NCBI GenBank assembly: GCA_029560805.1
Contig: JAKQKE010000139.1
Coordinates: forward strand, 1 to 56,378
Direction: 5' to 3'
Source of the DNA: Spirochaetota bacterium
Lineage (GTDB): Bacteria > Spirochaetota > Spirochaetia > Treponematales > UBA12059
DNA: 56,378 nucleotides
The notes beneath the pieces are model-generated. The model was not told the DNA's origin, ran no database searches, and was given only the letters and a program-made list of their open reading frames with translations. Both the position numbers and the translations under genes were made by a program. Shown here piece by piece: positions 42,998-52,898 of the stretch (within the stretch, counting starts at the first letter, position 1; every line of letters starts with the position of its first letter).

Positions 42998-45900
42998 ATG
43001 AGCCTGAACCATGCGCTACGCTTCAAGGCCGCCATCGCGGCCGTCGTGCTCGTTTCTACCCTGTCGGCCGCTTGCGCGCCGAGCCGCGTCGGCAAGGAGG
43101 ATAGGGCTCCGGATCCCGCCTTCGTCGTCGCGCATAGCGACGGCATCGTCTCGCGTTTCGCCGACCTGAGCGTGGTGCTCAGCTCCGGCCGAGACGCCGA
43201 CGCGCTGCGCGGCGTCAACCCGCTCAGCTTCGAGCCGCCGATAGCCGGCACCGCCTCGTGGAGCGCCGACGGCAGCAGGCTCGACTTCAAGCCGGCGGTC
43301 CCGCTCGAAGCCGGCGAGACCTACCGCGCCGTCTTCGACTTCGCCTCCATCGGCGAGCCGTCGAATGGCTGGTTCTCGTTCAGGATCCGGGCCGCCGAGC
43401 CCGGGCTGTCGGTGGTGCCGGGCGCCCTCTACGCCGCGTTCGACGGCAGCCTGTCGCTCGACGGCTCGCTCCGATCCGACGACGCGCCGGCCTCGGCCGA
43501 TGTGGAGCGGCTCGTCTCGGCGACCCTGGGCGGCCGCCGGCTCGACCTGTCCTGGAGCCACGAGGGCGACGGCCTCCACCGCTTCACGGTCAAGCGCATA
43601 CCGCGCTCGGTGCGCGAGTCCACCCTGACGCTCAGCTGGGACGGCCAGATCATAGGCGCGTCGGCCAAGGGCTCGGAGCGCTATAGGATACCGGCCGAAG
43701 GTAGCTTCGAGCTCCTATCGGTGACCGGCCCCGAACCAGGCGAGTCCGCCTGTCTCAGGCTGGCCTTCAGCGAGCCGGTCGACAAGGCCCAGGACTTCCG
43801 CGGACTCATTCGGACCTCGTCTTCCGGTACATCGTCGCCTGGCTCGCTGCGCTACGAGAGCGAGGGAGGCCTCGTGCGCGTTTACTCGTCGCTCGGCTGG
43901 AGCGAGGAGGTCGGAGTGACCGTGGAGAAGGGGTTGCGAGGCCTATCAGGCGGCGCCATCGCCGTACCGGTCCAGGCGACGGTCCGCTTCGACTGGGAGA
44001 AGCCGGAGGTCCGCTTCCAGGCCGGCGGCGTCATCGTGCCGTCGACCCAGGGCACCCGCGTCGTCCTCGAGACCAGGAACCTCTCCAAGGTGGTCGTCGA
44101 AGCCCTGCGGGTCTACGGCGATAATATGCTCCAGTTTCTACAGGTCAACGACCTGGACGGGTCCAAGGAGCTCAAGCGGGTAGGCGAGGTCGTCTGGCGG
44201 GAGGAGATAGACCTAGGCTGGACGGACGACAAGAAGAACCAGTGGACGCCCTACGCGCTCGATCTGTCGCCGCTCCTGGCCAAGCATCCGGACGGCCTGT
44301 TCCAGCTGCGCGTCGCCTTCGGACGCGACCATATACGCTACGTCAGTCCGAACGACCATGCCAGCCTCGGCAAGTGGACCTTCCCGCCGGTGAGCATACG
44401 CGACTCGGACGACGACTCGTCGTACTGGGATTACTACGAGACGTGGTTCGACTGGGAGCAGTACTACCGTTACCGCGACGACCCGACTCATCCGGCCTTC
44501 TACGTGCAGCGCTACGGCCGCGACCGCACCGCCAGGCGCAACGTGCTCGTGTCGGACGTGGCCCTGTCGGCCAAGCTCGACGTCGATGGAGCCTGGCACC
44601 TCGTCGCCGGCGACCTGCGCGGCGCCAAGCCCCTGTCCGGGGCGCGCGTCTCACTCTATAGCTACGCGATGCGCGAGCTGGCCTCGGCCACGTCCGACGC
44701 CTCCGGCCTCGCGGTGCTGAAGCCCAAGGCCGGGGAGTCGGCCCAGCCGTACTTCGCGGTGGCTGAGGCGGCCGGCGCCAAGACCGGCCGCGAGCGCGGT
44801 TACCTCAAGCTGACCCCGTCGAGCGCCCTCGCGGTCAGCCATTTCGACGTCGGCGGCGAGACCGCCGAATCGGGGGTCAAGGGTTTCATCTACGGCGAGC
44901 GCGGCGTGTGGCGCCCGGGGGACGACATGCACCTGTGCTTCGTGCTGTACGATCGCCTGAAGACCCTTCCCGCTGACCACCCGGTCCGCTTCGAGCTAGA
45001 GAGCCCGCTCGGCCAGGTCACCAGGCAGGCCACCTATACCGAATCTGTCGGCGGCTTCTATTACATCAAGACGGGTACCGACCCGAGCGCACCGACCGGT
45101 ACCTGGACGGCCCGCGTCACGGTCGGCGGCAAGAGCTTCACCAAGGCCGTCAAGGTCGAGACCGTCATGCCGAACCGGCTCAAGCTGGAGCTGGACTACG
45201 GCGCTTCACCCTACGTCGGAGCCGATCTGCGCGAGATGGGGCTCAAGGCCGCCTGGCTCCATGGCGCGCCGGCGCCCGGACTCAAGGCGGACGTGTCGAT
45301 GACGCTGTCGGCCTCGTCCAAGGCGCCCGGCGACTACCCGGGCTTCTCGTTCCAGGATCCGCTACGCACGGCCCCCAGCGCGCGCGAGCTGCTCTTCGAA
45401 GGTTACCTGGACGGTTCGGGCTCGGCCCGCTTCAGAGTCGACCTGGCGCCCGAGGCTCAGGCCCCTGGCCCGCTTACGGCCAGCTTCCTGTCGAGGGCTT
45501 TCGAGCGGTCGGGTCTGTTCTCGAGCGAGCAGTTCTCGGTCGACTTCCATCCGTACCGGCGTTACGTTGGCGTCAAGGTGCCCGAGGGAGACGCGTCCAG
45601 GGGTATGCTGCTCACCGACCGCGACCATCCCGTGGAGATCCTGCTCGTCGACCGCGATGGCAAGCCTTCCGGCGACGGCCAGGTCGAGGTGTCGCTCTAT
45701 AAGCTCGAGTGGCGCTGGTGGTGGGAGAAGGGTAGCGAGAGCCTCGCCGAGCAGGCTTCCGATATCTACAGCAGGCGCATCAGCAAGGAGCTCGTCAACG
45801 TCAAGAACGGCCGCGCCTCCTGGAAGCTCAGGATTAACTACCCCGAGTGGGGGCGCTACATGCTGCGCGTCGCCGACCTGTCCGGCTCGAGCGCCGCCAC

Positions 45901-48658
45901 AGGCGCTGCCGCCACAGGCGCTGCCGCCACAGGCGGCAACCATGCCGCCGGCACGGTCTTCTATATCGACTGGCCGGGCTGGGCCGGCCGCGGCAAGGGC
46001 GAGGGCGGCGGCTCGGCCGCGATGCTTTCGATGAGCGCCGACAAGGAGCGCTACGACGTCGGGCAGACCGTGTCGGTCAGCTTCCCGTCGAATAAGGAAG
46101 GCCGCGCCTTCGTGACGATCGAGCGAGCCGGCCGCGTGCTACGCGAGGAATGGGTCGAGGGCAAGGACGGCACCACCGTCTATAGCTTCAAGGCCACCGC
46201 CGACATGGCGCCTAACGTCTACGTGCACGCCAGCTTCGTCCAGCCCCACCTGCAGACCCTGAATGACCTACCGATACGCCTCTACGGCGTCGTGCCGGTG
46301 ATGGTCGAGGATCCGGCCACCAGGCTCCAGCCGGTCATCGCGGCCCCCGCCAGCCTCGAGCCGATGAAGAAGGCCGTGGTTACGGTATCCGAGCGATCCG
46401 GCAAGCCAATGACCTATACCCTGGCCGCGGTCGAAGAAGGTCTCCTCGGCATCACCCGCTATGCCGCGCCGAACCCGTGGAGCGAGTTCTACAAGAAGGA
46501 AGCTAGTCTGCTACGCTCCTTCGACCTGTATAAGGACGTGGCCGGCGCCTACTCGGGCAAGCTCCAGACCCTCATAGCTATAGGCGGCTCCGAATTCGGG
46601 GACTCAGGCGGCACCCGCAAGGTCAGTCGCTTCCCGCCGGTCGTCAAGTACTTCGGGCCGTTCCTGCTCGAGCGCGGAGCCAAGGCCAGCCACGAGCTCG
46701 AGCTCGGGCCGTACGTCGGCTCGGTGCGCCTGATGGTCGTCGCCGGCACGCCCGACGGCGCCTATGGCAAGGCCGAGCTCGAGACGCCGGTTCGCTCCGA
46801 GCTGATGGCCTACCTGACCGCGCCGCGCGTGCTCGGCCCCGGCGAGACGGTGACGCTGCCGGTGACCCTGCTCGGCTTCATGGGCAAGGGGGCCGAGGCT
46901 ACGGTCACGGTCAAGCTCGAGGGCGATGCCGCCGTGGTCGGCGAATCCAAGAAGGTCGTGCGCTTCGCCGAGGAGGGCGAGCAGTCGACCTCGTTCGACA
47001 TAGCCGTCGCCGACCGGGTCGGCGCGGTCAGCATCCTGGTGGAGGCGGCCGGCCCCGGCGGCCGGGTCTCGAACCAGCGCGTCGACGTGCCCATCCGGTC
47101 GGCCTCCGTGCCTGTCACGACCGTCAGCTCCGCCCTGATCGCCGGCAAGGCTACGGCCACCGTCAACGCGGCGCTTCCCGGCATGCCTGGCTCGAACGAG
47201 GCCTGGCTCGAACTGTCGCTCGTGCCGCCGGTCGACCTGTCCGGTCGTCTCGCCTATCTCATCGGCTATCCTCACGGCTGCGGCGAGCAGACGGTCAGCA
47301 AGGCCTTCCCGCAGCTGTTCCTGGCCGACGCCGTCGCCTTGAGCCCCGAGCAGGCCGAGGAGGCCAGGTCGAACGTCGCGGCCGCCATCACGAAGATGGC
47401 GGGCTTTCAGACCGCCTCGGGCGGCTTCGTCTTCTGGCAGGGTTCGTACGACGAGAGCGCCTGGCTGACGGCCTATACGACCCATTTCCTGGCCATGGCC
47501 AGGAAGCAGGGCTACTCCGTGCCGGACGCGATGCTCGGCGCGGCTATCGCCAAGATACGCGGGCAAGCCTCCGGCTGGAATGCCCAGGCCGACTATTCGA
47601 AGGCCGAGCAGGCCTACCGGCTCTACGTGCTCGCCCTCGCCGGAAAGCCCGACGTCGCGTCGATGAACCGCTTCATGGAGTACGGACCGCACCAGGCCGC
47701 GGCCCTGTACCAAGTAGCCGCGGCCTACGCCCTGGCCGGCATGAGCGACCGCGCCAGGTCGATCCTGCGCGACGGGCCTGCCGACGTGACCAGGTACGAC
47801 GGCATGCGCCGGGTCTACGGCTCGGTGCTACGTGACCGAGCCATCGTGCTCGACGCGTTCAACGCTCTCGGCGACCAGGCCCGCGGCCTGCCGTTGTTCA
47901 AGCGCATCGCCGAGGACCTGTCGTCCGGCTCAGGCTACTCGACCCAGGACCTGAGCTACGCGCTGATCGCCTCGCTCCCGTATATGAAGGCGGCCTCGAG
48001 CGGCGCGGCTACCGTACGCTATAGCTACGACGGCGTGTCAGGTAGCGCTGCCATCACCAAGGCCATTACCAGGGTGCAGCTACGCGCCGGTGCGGATCCC
48101 CTGTCGGTACACCTCGAGAATGCCTCAGGGGCCGCGGTCTATGCCCGCGTCGCGATCACCGGTACGCCCAAGCCGGGTAGCGAGCCGTACCGCTCCGAGG
48201 GCCTGCAGCTCTCGGCCCGCTACCTCGACGCCTCCGAGCAATCGGTCGATCCGGCCAGGCTACCCTTCGGTAGCGACATGATAGTCGAACTGGCCGTGCG
48301 CAACACCTCGGGTGACGAGCTGTCCGACGTAGCTCTAACCTTCAGGGCGGCCTCCGGTTGGGAGATCGCGAACCTGCGCGTCGGCAAGACCGGTGACGAC
48401 GGTTCGTCGGGCTCGAGCTACGATTACCAGGATACGAGGGACGACAGGGTCATGACCTACCTCGGCCTCAAGCGCGGCGAGACCAAGCGCTTCCGCTTCT
48501 ACGTGAACAAGACCTACGAGGGCGAATTCTTCCTACCGGCCTTCACCGCCGAGGCGATGTACGACCCGACGGTGTTCGCGGTGCTGCCGGGCCGGCCCTT
48601 GCCCAAGCCCGTCGCCGAGCAGCGGGCCAACCCGAATAGCCGCGGCCAAAGGCCTTGA
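42998..48658 (+). CDS. Bacterial alpha-2-macroglobulin family lipoprotein
   Basis: 1886 residues; signal peptide and lipobox LSAAC (Cys near residue 26). Multi-domain protease trap of the periplasm, anchored in a membrane. A chain of macroglobulin domains occupies residues about 40-1150, including GFIYGERGVWRPGDDMHLCF. The thioester motif GCGEQ (about 1426-1430) is intact, followed by the alpha-helical toroid (AYTTHFLAMARKQGY...). Linked to pbpC by a TTGA overlap, the classic A2M-PBP1C pairing thought to protect the wall when a protease breaches it. Three 15-bp units at 45893-45937 add an AATGA-type linker. Confidence 0.95.
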   Translation: MSLNHALRFKAAIAAVVLVSTLSAACAPSRVGKEDRAPDPAFVVAHSDGIVSRFADLSVVLSSGRDADALRGVNPLSFEPPIAGTASWSADGSRLDFKPAVPLEAGETYRAVFDFASIGEPSNGWFSFRIRAAEPGLSVVPGALYAAFDGSLSLDGSLRSDDAPASADVERLVSATLGGRRLDLSWSHEGDGLHRFTVKRIPRSVRESTLTLSWDGQIIGASAKGSERYRIPAEGSFELLSVTGPEPGESACLRLAFSEPVDKAQDFRGLIRTSSSGTSSPGSLRYESEGGLVRVYSSLGWSEEVGVTVEKGLRGLSGGAIAVPVQATVRFDWEKPEVRFQAGGVIVPSTQGTRVVLETRNLSKVVVEALRVYGDNMLQFLQVNDLDGSKELKRVGEVVWREEIDLGWTDDKKNQWTPYALDLSPLLAKHPDGLFQLRVAFGRDHIRYVSPNDHASLGKWTFPPVSIRDSDDDSSYWDYYETWFDWEQYYRYRDDPTHPAFYVQRYGRDRTARRNVLVSDVALSAKLDVDGAWHLVAGDLRGAKPLSGARVSLYSYAMRELASATSDASGLAVLKPKAGESAQPYFAVAEAAGAKTGRERGYLKLTPSSALAVSHFDVGGETAESGVKGFIYGERGVWRPGDDMHLCFVLYDRLKTLPADHPVRFELESPLGQVTRQATYTESVGGFYYIKTGTDPSAPTGTWTARVTVGGKSFTKAVKVETVMPNRLKLELDYGASPYVGADLREMGLKAAWLHGAPAPGLKADVSMTLSASSKAPGDYPGFSFQDPLRTAPSARELLFEGYLDGSGSARFRVDLAPEAQAPGPLTASFLSRAFERSGLFSSEQFSVDFHPYRRYVGVKVPEGDASRGMLLTDRDHPVEILLVDRDGKPSGDGQVEVSLYKLEWRWWWEKGSESLAEQASDIYSRRISKELVNVKNGRASWKLRINYPEWGRYMLRVADLSGSSAATGAAATGAAATGGNHAAGTVFYIDWPGWAGRGKGEGGGSAAMLSMSADKERYDVGQTVSVSFPSNKEGRAFVTIERAGRVLREEWVEGKDGTTVYSFKATADMAPNVYVHASFVQPHLQTLNDLPIRLYGVVPVMVEDPATRLQPVIAAPASLEPMKKAVVTVSERSGKPMTYTLAAVEEGLLGITRYAAPNPWSEFYKKEASLLRSFDLYKDVAGAYSGKLQTLIAIGGSEFGDSGGTRKVSRFPPVVKYFGPFLLERGAKASHELELGPYVGSVRLMVVAGTPDGAYGKAELETPVRSELMAYLTAPRVLGPGETVTLPVTLLGFMGKGAEATVTVKLEGDAAVVGESKKVVRFAEEGEQSTSFDIAVADRVGAVSILVEAAGPGGRVSNQRVDVPIRSASVPVTTVSSALIAGKATATVNAALPGMPGSNEAWLELSLVPPVDLSGRLAYLIGYPHGCGEQTVSKAFPQLFLADAVALSPEQAEEARSNVAAAITKMAGFQTASGGFVFWQGSYDESAWLTAYTTHFLAMARKQGYSVPDAMLGAAIAKIRGQASGWNAQADYSKAEQAYRLYVLALAGKPDVASMNRFMEYGPHQAAALYQVAAAYALAGMSDRARSILRDGPADVTRYDGMRRVYGSVLRDRAIVLDAFNALGDQARGLPLFKRIAEDLSSGSGYSTQDLSYALIASLPYMKAASSGAATVRYSYDGVSGSAAITKAITRVQLRAGADPLSVHLENASGAAVYARVAITGTPKPGSEPYRSEGLQLSARYLDASEQSVDPARLPFGSDMIVELAVRNTSGDELSDVALTFRAASGWEIANLRVGKTGDDGSSGSSYDYQDTRDDRVMTYLGLKRGETKRFRFYVNKTYEGEFFLPAFTAEAMYDPTVFAVLPGRPLPKPVAEQRANPNSRGQRP
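45893..45937 (+). repeat. 15-bp tandem repeat, three units, in frame
   Basis: gccgccacaggcgct at 45893-45907 and 45908-45922 and a last unit at 45923-45937 with one codon changed; codes for AATGA AATGA AATGG in a linker between macroglobulin domains. Confidence 0.88.
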
Positions 48659-51153
48659 ACCGTAGGCTTGCGCCGATGGCGCTGGCCTGGGCGACGACGG
48701 CCGCCAAGGCCCGGCGCGGTGCGACGATAGTTCTGGCCTGGGCGGCCCGGCCCGACACGGCCCCGGCCTTGGCCGGGGCCGCCCTGTTCGTCCTCCTGTT
48801 CATGGCGTTCGAGCCGCCGACCCTGGCGCCGGCGGCGTATTCGAGCGCCCTGTACGCCGCGTCGGGCGAGCTACTCGGGGCCAAGGTGGCTCCAGACGGG
48901 CAGTGGCGGTTCGAGCCGTCGGGCGAGGTGCCCGAACGCTACGCGGTCGCCCTCGTCGAGTACGAGGACGGGCGCTTCTACGGCCACGCCGGCTTCGACC
49001 CGCTGGCCATCGCCCGAGCCGCCAGGCTCAACGCCAGGAGCGGCCGCGTGGTCTCCGGAGGATCGACCGTCACCATGCAGGCCGCCAGGCTGTCCAAGGC
49101 TCCCGGGCCGCGCGATCTCGGGGCCAAGATCGTCGAATTATGGACCGCCGTAAGGCTGGAATTCGGCCAAACCAAGGCGGAGATCCTGGCCGGGTATGCC
49201 GGCATGGCGCCCTACGGCGGTAACGTCGTCGGGCTCGAGGCCGCCGGTTTCCGCTGGTTCGGCCGGCCTTCCGAGGCGCTCACCTGGGCCGAGGCCGCCA
49301 CGCTCGCCGTGTTGCCGAACAGTCCCGGCCTCGTGCACCCCGGCCGCTCGCGGGACGAGTTGCGCCGCAAGCGGGACCGGCTCCTGTCCTCCCTGGCCGA
49401 CGCAGGCCGTATCGACGCCGAGGCGCTCGCCGTCGCCCTGGCCGAGCCCCTGCCCGAGGAGCCCCTCCCCATGCCCGACCTCGCGCCCCACCTGCTTGCC
49501 AAGACCGGCCCGGGGCGCACCGTCTCGACCATCGACGGCAGGATCCAGACCGTGGCGGTGGAGATCGCCTCGAGGCACTCGAGGCGCCTCGGGCGGAACG
49601 GCGTCGCCAATCTCGCCATCGTCGTCCTACGCGTCGACGACGGTAGCGTCGCGGCCTACGTCGGCAACTCGCCAGGGGCCGGGGCTGACGAGGCCCGCTG
49701 GGTGGACTGCGCCGACTCTCCCCGTAGCTCGGGGAGCATTCTCAAGCCTTTCCTGTATGCTGCCATGATCGACTCGGGGGAGCTAGCGCCCGGCCGCCTT
49801 GTCCTCGATATACCGACGCGGGTCGGCTCGTACAGCCCGGAGAACAATCTCAAGACCTATTCGGGCGCGGTGCGGGCCGACGAGGCGCTTGCCAGGTCGC
49901 TCAACGTGCCCTTCGTCAGGCTGCTCCGCTCGTACGGAGTCGAGCGTTTCGCCTCGCTCCTCAAGCGGCTCGGCTTCTCGACGCTGTCGAGAGCGCCAGC
50001 CGACTACGGTCTGCCCCTGATACTCGGCGGCGCAGAGGCGACCCTCATCGACGCGGCCTCGGCCTACGCCAGCCTCGCGCGGATGGCCAAGGCCGACGAT
50101 CCTGCGCCGCCCGTGCAGTCTGCCGGCGCTACCTGGCGTTCGGGCGACGACGCAGGCGACGGCGCGGGCGACGACGCAGGCTACGGCGCGGGCCGCTCCA
50201 TGTTCGAGCAGCAGTTTTCGGCCGGCGCGGGCGACGACGCGGGCGACGGCGCGGGCCGCTCCATGTTCGAGCCGCAGTTTTCGGCCGGCGCGGCCTGGCT
50301 AACGCTCGAGGCCCTCGTGAGTGTGGCCAGGCCAGGCGAGGAGGCCTCCTGGCAGGAATTCGCCAGCTCACGGCGCGTCGCCTGGAAGACCGGCACCAGC
50401 TTCGGCTCGCGCGACGCCTGGGCCATAGGCGCGACGCCGGAGTACGTCGTCGCCGTCTGGGCGGGCAACGCCGACGGCTCGGGCCGACCGGAGCTCAAGG
50501 GCACCGACGCCGCCGCGCCCATCCTGTTCGATACGTTCCAGGCGCTACCCCGCTCGGGCTGGTTCGCCGAGCCGGTGCGATCCCTGAGATGGGAGACGGT
50601 CTGCGCCGAGTCCGGCTATCCCGCTGGCCCCGACTGCGCGACGACCGATCGCGTACTCGTACCGGCGGCCTCGAAGGCAGACCAACCCTGTCCGTACTGC
50701 CGGACGGTATCGCTGAGCGCCGACGGCCGCTACCGCGTCAGGGCGGAGGAAGTCGGCGGCGCGGAACTGCTCGTCGAGAGGCGTTTCGCGTTGCCTCCCG
50801 CGGTCGAGTGGTACTATGCTCGGTCGAGCCCGGGCTATCGGCCGCTACCGCCCTGGCTGCCCGGATTTGCCGGAGCCGAAGCTGACGAGATCGAGTTCCT
50901 AGCGCCGGAGCTCGGGGCCTCGCTGTACGTGCCGATCGAGCTCGACGGGACGCCGGGCAAGGCCGTGTTCCGCGCGGCCCATCGCGATCGGGCGGCAAGG
51001 CTGTTCTGGCACCTCGACGGCGTCTACCTCGGCGAGACGGTCGTCGACCACCGCGTCGAGGCGAGGCCGGCTCCGGGCTTCCATGAGCTGGTCGTCGTCG
51101 ACGGTCATGGCTCGACCGCCTCGCGGCGCTTCGAGGTCTACGACCGGGAGTAA
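48655..51153 (+). CDS. pbpC: Penicillin-binding protein 1C (transglycosylase/transpeptidase)
   Basis: 832 residues. TTG start overlapping the A2M stop, AAAGG upstream; ATG 48676 is an alternative. Membrane span near residues 38-55. Glycosyltransferase 51 domain: VEYEDGRFYGHAGFDPLAIARA (catalytic Glu), SGGSTVTMQ and WAEAATLAVLPNSP. Transpeptidase: SSGSILKPFLYAAM (nucleophile Ser near 362, SxxK), SLNVPFVRLL (SxN) and WKTGTSFGSRDAW (KTG). Inside the transpeptidase, between SxN and KTG, sits a 42-residue insertion made of a duplicated 63-bp unit. The C-terminal about 100 residues match the PBP1C-specific domain. Confidence 0.94.
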   Translation: MNRRLAPMALAWATTAAKARRGATIVLAWAARPDTAPALAGAALFVLLFMAFEPPTLAPAAYSSALYAASGELLGAKVAPDGQWRFEPSGEVPERYAVALVEYEDGRFYGHAGFDPLAIARAARLNARSGRVVSGGSTVTMQAARLSKAPGPRDLGAKIVELWTAVRLEFGQTKAEILAGYAGMAPYGGNVVGLEAAGFRWFGRPSEALTWAEAATLAVLPNSPGLVHPGRSRDELRRKRDRLLSSLADAGRIDAEALAVALAEPLPEEPLPMPDLAPHLLAKTGPGRTVSTIDGRIQTVAVEIASRHSRRLGRNGVANLAIVVLRVDDGSVAAYVGNSPGAGADEARWVDCADSPRSSGSILKPFLYAAMIDSGELAPGRLVLDIPTRVGSYSPENNLKTYSGAVRADEALARSLNVPFVRLLRSYGVERFASLLKRLGFSTLSRAPADYGLPLILGGAEATLIDAASAYASLARMAKADDPAPPVQSAGATWRSGDDAGDGAGDDAGYGAGRSMFEQQFSAGAGDDAGDGAGRSMFEPQFSAGAAWLTLEALVSVARPGEEASWQEFASSRRVAWKTGTSFGSRDAWAIGATPEYVVAVWAGNADGSGRPELKGTDAAAPILFDTFQALPRSGWFAEPVRSLRWETVCAESGYPAGPDCATTDRVLVPAASKADQPCPYCRTVSLSADGRYRVRAEEVGGAELLVERRFALPPAVEWYYARSSPGYRPLPPWLPGFAGAEADEIEFLAPELGASLYVPIELDGTPGKAVFRAAHRDRAARLFWHLDGVYLGETVVDHRVEARPAPGFHELVVVDGHGSTASRRFEVYDRE
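50167..50292 (+). repeat. 63-bp tandem duplication inside pbpC
   Basis: Units 50167-50229 and 50230-50292 are near identical. Each codes for 21 residues containing GRSMFE-QFSAGA preceded by a Gly/Asp-rich GDDAG run, with shorter gacgacgcaggc-like repeats just before. In frame. Confidence 0.9.
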
Positions 51154-51172
51154 CCGGTCTAGCGCGCCGGTT
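51152..51172 (+). terminator. Hairpin after pbpC
   Basis: AACCGG (51152-51157), a 9-nt loop and CCGGTT (51167-51172), starting at the pbpC stop codon. No T-run follows, so terminator activity is uncertain. Confidence 0.3.
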
Positions 51173-51203
51173 CGCATCCCCGAGCGGTTCGTGCCTGCCG
51201 GGC

Positions 51204-51233
51204 TTGCGCCCGTCGACTATTCCGATGTATAAC
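51204..51233 (+). promoter_or_regulatory. Candidate promoter of guaB-purA-guaA
   Basis: TTGCGC (51204-51209), an 18-nt spacer and TATAAC (51228-51233). It implies an unusually long leader of about 198 nt before guaB. Confidence 0.45.
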
Positions 51234-51239
51234 CCGCTA

Positions 51240-51430
51240 TGCACCCCATCGAACATTTCAGAGGCCCCGTCCGTCGACGCCGACAGAGCGTCGGTTTGGG
51301 CACGCCCGGGGCTACGGGACTTGGGCGCCGGCTCTCGGGAGCCGGACGCACCTAGGCGGACACGCCGCGCCGAGCGCGGTGGGAGGGTCCGCGGGCGATC
51401 GTCGGCGGACGCCGATACGATTGACCGAGG
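51240..51430 (+). promoter_or_regulatory. Structured guaB leader, candidate cis-regulatory RNA
   Basis: Three strong hairpins: CGACGC/GCGTCG (51275-51293), CCGGCTC-TCGG-GAGCCGG (51328-51345) and GTCCGC/GCGGAC (51387-51410), then the GAGGAGG ribosome site. No known purine riboswitch core was recognised. Confidence 0.3.
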
Positions 51431-51437
51431 AGGCCCC

Positions 51438-52877
51438 ATGGAGATTCGCGAGACCCTTTCGTACGACGACGTGCTGCTCGAGCCCGGATATTCGGCGATC
51501 CTGCCCAAGGACGCGAGCGTCCGATCGCGCCTGGCGGGCGAGCTCTACCTGAACGCGCCGATCCTGAGCGCCGCGATGGACACCGTCACCGAGTCTGAGT
51601 TGGCCATCGCTCTGGCTCTGCAGGGCGGAGCCGGCGTCATCCACCGCAACCTGAGCCCCGCGGACCAGGCGGACCAGGTCGCCTCCGTAAAGCGCTTCCT
51701 GAACTGGATCATCGAGTCGCCGGTCACCGTCGAGGAAGACCGCACCATCCGCGACGTGCGCGCCATCATGGATCGCCACCGCGTCACCGGCCTGCCGGTG
51801 ATCGGCCCCGGAGGCCGCCTGGTCGGCATCATCACCGCGCGCGACCTGCGCTTCAGGCGCGAGGATGACGCCCTGGTCCGCGACGCGATGACCCGCGACC
51901 CGGTCGTCGAGACGGGCGAGCCGACGCCCCGTAGCGCCCGCGATAAGTTCGACGCCCACCGTATCGAGAAGCTGCCCGTCGTCGACGCCGAGGGTCGACT
52001 GCGCGGCCTGATAACCGTCAAGGACATGGAGAAGCACGAGCTATACCCTGACGCCGCCACCGATGCCTCGGGTCGCCTCGTCGTCGGCGCGGCCGTCTCT
52101 CCTCAGGACTTCGAGGTCCGGCTACCGCTCCTCCAGAAGGCCCGCTGCGACTTCGTCGTGCTCGACACAGCCCACGGCGACACGAGGAGCGTCGCCGAGG
52201 CCGTTACCGCGATCAAGAAGCGCTTCGGCGTCCTCGTCGTCGGCGGCAACGTCGCGACCGCCGGCGGGACCCGCCGCCTGATCGAGGCCGGCTCCGACGC
52301 GGTCAAGGTCGGCATCGGCCCGGGCTCCATCTGCACCACTCGCATCGTCGCCGGCATCGGCGTGCCCCAGTTCACCGCGGTGCTCGAGTGCGCGGAGGAG
52401 GCCGACCGCTACGGCGTGCCGGTGATAGCCGACGGCGGCATCAAGTTCTCCGGCGACATAACCAAGGCCATCGGCGCCGGCGCCTCGACGGTGATGATTG
52501 GCAACCTGTTCGCCGGCCTCAAGGAGGCGCCCGGAGCCGAGGTCATCTACGACGGCAGGATCTACAAGGAGTACCGCGGCATGGGCTCGATGGGCGCCAT
52601 ACGCTCGGGCTCGGGCGACCGCTACCAGATAGCCAAGGACGAGACGCCCGTGCCCGAGGGCATCGAGGGCCGGGTGCCCTACAAGGGCGAGCTCCGAGAC
52701 TACCTGCGCCAGCTCGTCGCCGGCCTCAAGAAGGGCATGGGCTATACCGGCTGCGGGGATATAGAGACGCTCCGCACGTACAGGAAGTTCGTACGGATCA
52801 CCGGGGCCGGCCTGCGCGAGAGCCACGCCCACGACGTGGCCATAACCCAGGAAGCCCCGAACTACTCGCGGCGATAG
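51438..52877 (+). CDS. guaB: IMP dehydrogenase
   Basis: Oxidises IMP to XMP with NAD+, the committed step to GMP. 479 residues from the ATG after [26 protein letters not shown] and [21 protein letters not shown] open the barrel. A CBS pair is inserted at about residues 95-210 ([36 protein letters not shown]). The active-site loop is [15 protein letters not shown] with catalytic Cys, then [19 protein letters not shown] and the flap [11 protein letters not shown]. Followed by purA after 21 bp. Confidence 0.96.
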   Translation: MEIRETLSYDDVLLEPGYSAILPKDASVRSRLAGELYLNAPILSAAMDTVTESELAIALALQGGAGVIHRNLSPADQADQVASVKRFLNWIIESPVTVEEDRTIRDVRAIMDRHRVTGLPVIGPGGRLVGIITARDLRFRREDDALVRDAMTRDPVVETGEPTPRSARDKFDAHRIEKLPVVDAEGRLRGLITVKDMEKHELYPDAATDASGRLVVGAAVSPQDFEVRLPLLQKARCDFVVLDTAHGDTRSVAEAVTAIKKRFGVLVVGGNVATAGGTRRLIEAGSDAVKVGIGPGSICTTRIVAGIGVPQFTAVLECAEEADRYGVPVIADGGIKFSGDITKAIGAGASTVMIGNLFAGLKEAPGAEVIYDGRIYKEYRGMGSMGAIRSGSGDRYQIAKDETPVPEGIEGRVPYKGELRDYLRQLVAGLKKGMGYTGCGDIETLRTYRKFVRITGAGLRESHAHDVAITQEAPNYSRR

Positions 52878-52898
52878 GCGATGGATAAGGAGAACGGC

